Source of the DNA: Enhydrobacter sp.
Lineage (GTDB): Bacteria; Pseudomonadota; Alphaproteobacteria; Reyranellales; Reyranellaceae
Reading direction: 5' to 3'
Length of the DNA: 64,000 nt
NCBI RefSeq assembly: GCF_030246845.1
Contig: NZ_CP126889.1
Span: forward strand, 4,769,001 to 4,833,000
Position numbers and translations under genes: made by a program. Below the pieces are notes generated by a model. It made no database searches and was not told where the DNA came from. It saw nothing but the letters and a program-made list of their open reading frames with translations. Shown piece after piece: positions 62,504 to 64,000 of this stretch (its first letter is position 1; each line of letters starts with the position of its first letter).

Positions 62504-62791
62504 TCAGCCGAGGATCCCGAACAGGTCCTCTTCCTTGAGGATCACGTGATCGACGCCGTCGAGCTTGACCTCGGTGCCCGACCACTTGCCGTAGATCACC
62601 TTGTCGCCGACCTTCACGCCGATCGGCATCAGGCGGCCGTCGTCGAGCCGCTTGCCCTTGCCGACAGCCACGACCTCGCCCTGCATCGGCTTCTCCTGGG
62701 CGGTATCGGGAATGATGATGCCGGCCTTGGTCTTGGTCTCGGCGGAGATCGGCTTCAGCAGCACCCGATCATGTAACGGGTTGAATTTCAT
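62504..62791 (-). CDS. groES: co-chaperonin GroES, without groEL
   Basis: A 95-residue 10 kDa chaperonin. It opens MKFNPLHDRVLLKPI, has the mobile loop around residues 17-34 with TKAGIIIPDTAQEKP, and ends ILKEEDLFGIL. GroEL normally follows but here the next gene on the strand is a phosphatase. No CIRCE element (TTAGCACTC-N9-GAGTGCTAA) is seen in the 55-base upstream gap. A second groESL copy elsewhere is likely. Confidence 0.94.
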   Translation of the reverse strand: MKFNPLHDRVLLKPISAETKTKAGIIIPDTAQEKPMQGEVVAVGKGKRLDDGRLMPIGVKVGDKVIYGKWSGTEVKLDGVDHVILKEEDLFGILG

Positions 62792-62815
62792 GGTCTTTCC
62801 CTAGCTTGAGGAACG

Positions 62816-62836
62816 CGCCGCTTATAGAAAGCGGCG
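62816..62836 (-). terminator. hairpin between hflX and groES
   Basis: CGCCGCTT (62816-62823) and AAGCGGCG (62829-62836) form an 8-bp perfect stem with a 5-base loop, ten bases after the hflX stop. No T-run follows. It may limit hflX readthrough or affect the groES leader. Confidence 0.45.
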
Positions 62837-62846
62837 GCGGCGGGTG

Positions 62847-64000
62847 TCAACGCGCCAGCCGTCGCTCGAACCGCGCGGCCGTCGCGGCATCCAGGGCCAC
62901 CGTCAGGCGCGCCGTCTCCCCGTCGTCGCGGCGGCTGCGCACATCACCGTTGCGGTACAGCCAGGCGATGGTGGCGCCGTCGCTCAGAGGCACCTCGATC
63001 TCGCGTGCCGCGCCGCCACGGCCGAGGCGCTCCTCGATGGCGACCAGCAGAGCCTCCACGCCCTCACCGCTCAGCGCCGAGACCGGAAACTGTCGCGCCC
63101 GCCCGGACCCCGCTGCCGCTTTCGTCTTCAGGACACTGCACTGCTCCGCAGGCAGGGTATCGATCTTGTTCAGCGCCTCGATCATGGGCGTCCCGCCGCC
63201 CTCCTCGATCGCCCCCAGCGCCCGCAGCACCTCCTCGACGTCGACGCGCTGGCGCTCGCTGTCCGGATGGGCGATGTCGCGCACATGCACGATCAGATCG
63301 GCCTCGATCACCTCCTCGAGGGTGGCGCGGAAAGCGGCGACGAGGTGCGTCGGCAGGTCGGACACGAAGCCGACCGTGTCGGAGATCACGCATTGGCGGC
63401 CATTGGGCAACCTGATCGCGCGCATCGTCGGATCGAGCGTGGCGAAAAGCAGATTCTGCGCCATCACCTCGGCGCCGGACAGTCGGTTGAACAAGGTCGA
63501 CTTGCCGGCGTTGGTGTAGCCCACCAGCGCCACCGTCGGCAGGCGCGCTCTGCGGCGGCCGGCGCGGTTGACGGCGCGCGTACGCTTCACAGCTTCGAGG
63601 TCGCGCTTGATCTTGACGATACGCTCGCCGATCAGGCGGCGGTCGATCTCGATCTGCGATTCGCCGGGACCGCCCAGGAAGCCGAAGCCGCCGCGCTGGC
63701 GCTCGAGGTGGGTCCACGACCGGACCAGGCGGCCGCGCTGGTAGTCGAGCGCCGCCAATTCCACCTGCAGCCGTCCCTCGTGCGTGCGGGCGCGCGCACC
63801 GAAGATCTCGAGGATCAGCCCGGTGCGGTCGATGACCTTGGTGTTCCAGGCCTTCTCGAGATTGCGCTGCTGCACGGGCGTGAGCTTGTCGTCGACGATG
63901 ACGAGGCCGGTCCCCTGCTCTTCCACGGCCGCCTTGACGCGCTCGACAGTGCCCTTGCCGATCAGCGTTGCCGGCGTGACGCGACGCATCGGCACGGTCA
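62847..64000 (-). CDS. hflX: GTPase HflX (partial, cut by window edge)
   Basis: A ribosome-splitting GTPase used after heat stress. The frame starts beyond position 64000: the visible part begins about 50 residues inside the usual N-terminal domain. Seen are the HflX N-domain runs DRTGLILEIFGARARTHEGRLQVELA and GPGESQIEIDRR, the G1 motif GYTNAGKST, G3 DTVGF, and the G4-type NKID. The first in-frame GTG at 63995 is not a convincing start. hfq is the usual upstream neighbour. Confidence 0.92.
   Translation of the reverse strand, partial: TVPMRRVTPATLIGKGTVERVKAAVEEQGTGLVIVDDKLTPVQQRNLEKAWNTKVIDRTGLILEIFGARARTHEGRLQVELAALDYQRGRLVRSWTHLERQRGGFGFLGGPGESQIEIDRRLIGERIVKIKRDLEAVKRTRAVNRAGRRRARLPTVALVGYTNAGKSTLFNRLSGAEVMAQNLLFATLDPTMRAIRLPNGRQCVISDTVGFVSDLPTHLVAAFRATLEEVIEADLIVHVRDIAHPDSERQRVDVEEVLRALGAIEEGGGTPMIEALNKIDTLPAEQCSVLKTKAAAGSGRARQFPVSALSGEGVEALLVAIEERLGRGGAAREIEVPLSDGATIAWLYRNGDVRSRRDDGETARLTVALDAATAARFERRLAR

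Noticed and set aside
62792..62846. CIRCE heat-shock element before groES
   Set aside because: The inverted repeat TTAGCACTC...GAGTGCTAA is not present; only a short stem-loop after hflX is seen.

Overview
The window is 64 kb of GC-rich, densely packed bacterial chromosome. Gene content and order point to an alphaproteobacterium: recG divergent from sdhE-mfd, the run rlpA-dacC-tmk-holB-metG-tatD-MBL-mazG, a short SdhE, and YciA beside ParE. A Rhodospirillales or Hyphomicrobiales soil-type genus is plausible, but genus is inference only. I support 55 protein genes (one cut by the right edge) and one tRNA; I saw no rRNA, CRISPR array, transposase, integrase or prophage gene.

Layout. 0.2-9.9 kb: core metabolism and replication (ilvD, pyrD, a secreted protein, parE, yciA, a DUF1007 protein, a methylisocitrate-lyase-like enzyme, an amidase, an SDR). 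10.1-16.7 kb: a tight plus-strand cluster for maturation of a xanthine dehydrogenase/CO dehydrogenase type molybdenum enzyme (CoxD-like AAA+ ATPase, CoxE-like VWA protein, two XdhC/CoxI-family proteins, a molybdopterin-binding/nucleotidyltransferase fusion, a cysteine desulfurase and a U-type Fe-S scaffold). Four of its junctions are stop/start overlaps or near contacts, yet no catalytic molybdoenzyme subunit lies beside it. 16.8-24.8 kb: a DUF4139 protein, recG, sdhE and mfd. 24.7-34.2 kb: a TetR regulator divergent from a respiratory nitrate reduction operon (narK-narG-narH-narJ-narI-parvulin) with a FixK/FNR-like box in the shared promoter region. 34.5-46.6 kb: accessory metabolism and transport (DsbA/FrnE-like protein, MFS transporter, two SDRs, a DSD1-type PLP enzyme, a CYTH protein, a ThDP enzyme, an NCS2 permease with an extra C-terminal domain, a TDT/SLAC1-like transporter, a GT-C-like membrane protein).

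Between the last two lies a 666 bp gene-free stretch with at least four related stem-loops, the most striking non-coding structure here. 46.7-51.7 kb: tRNA-Ser(UGA), then two AraC-family regulators around a tiny secreted protein, and an arylsulfatase; a 14-base motif recurs three times around the second regulator and may be its operator. 51.9-64 kb: cell wall and housekeeping genes (MltB-like, RlpA-like, DacC-like, tmk, holB, metG, tatD, MBL hydrolase, secreted protein, mazG, inositol monophosphatase family, a groES without groEL, hflX).

How the parts connect: NarGH needs Mo-bisMGD and Fe-S clusters, and the 10-16 kb cluster also handles molybdenum cofactor and sulfur, so the window has a molybdoenzyme theme, although the cox/xdh-type cluster probably serves another enzyme encoded elsewhere. 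A dispersed repeat with the core TCATCCCGAGCG...GAGGGATC occurs in three intergenic gaps. Start codons, families and active sites were read from the sequence; no database search was possible.
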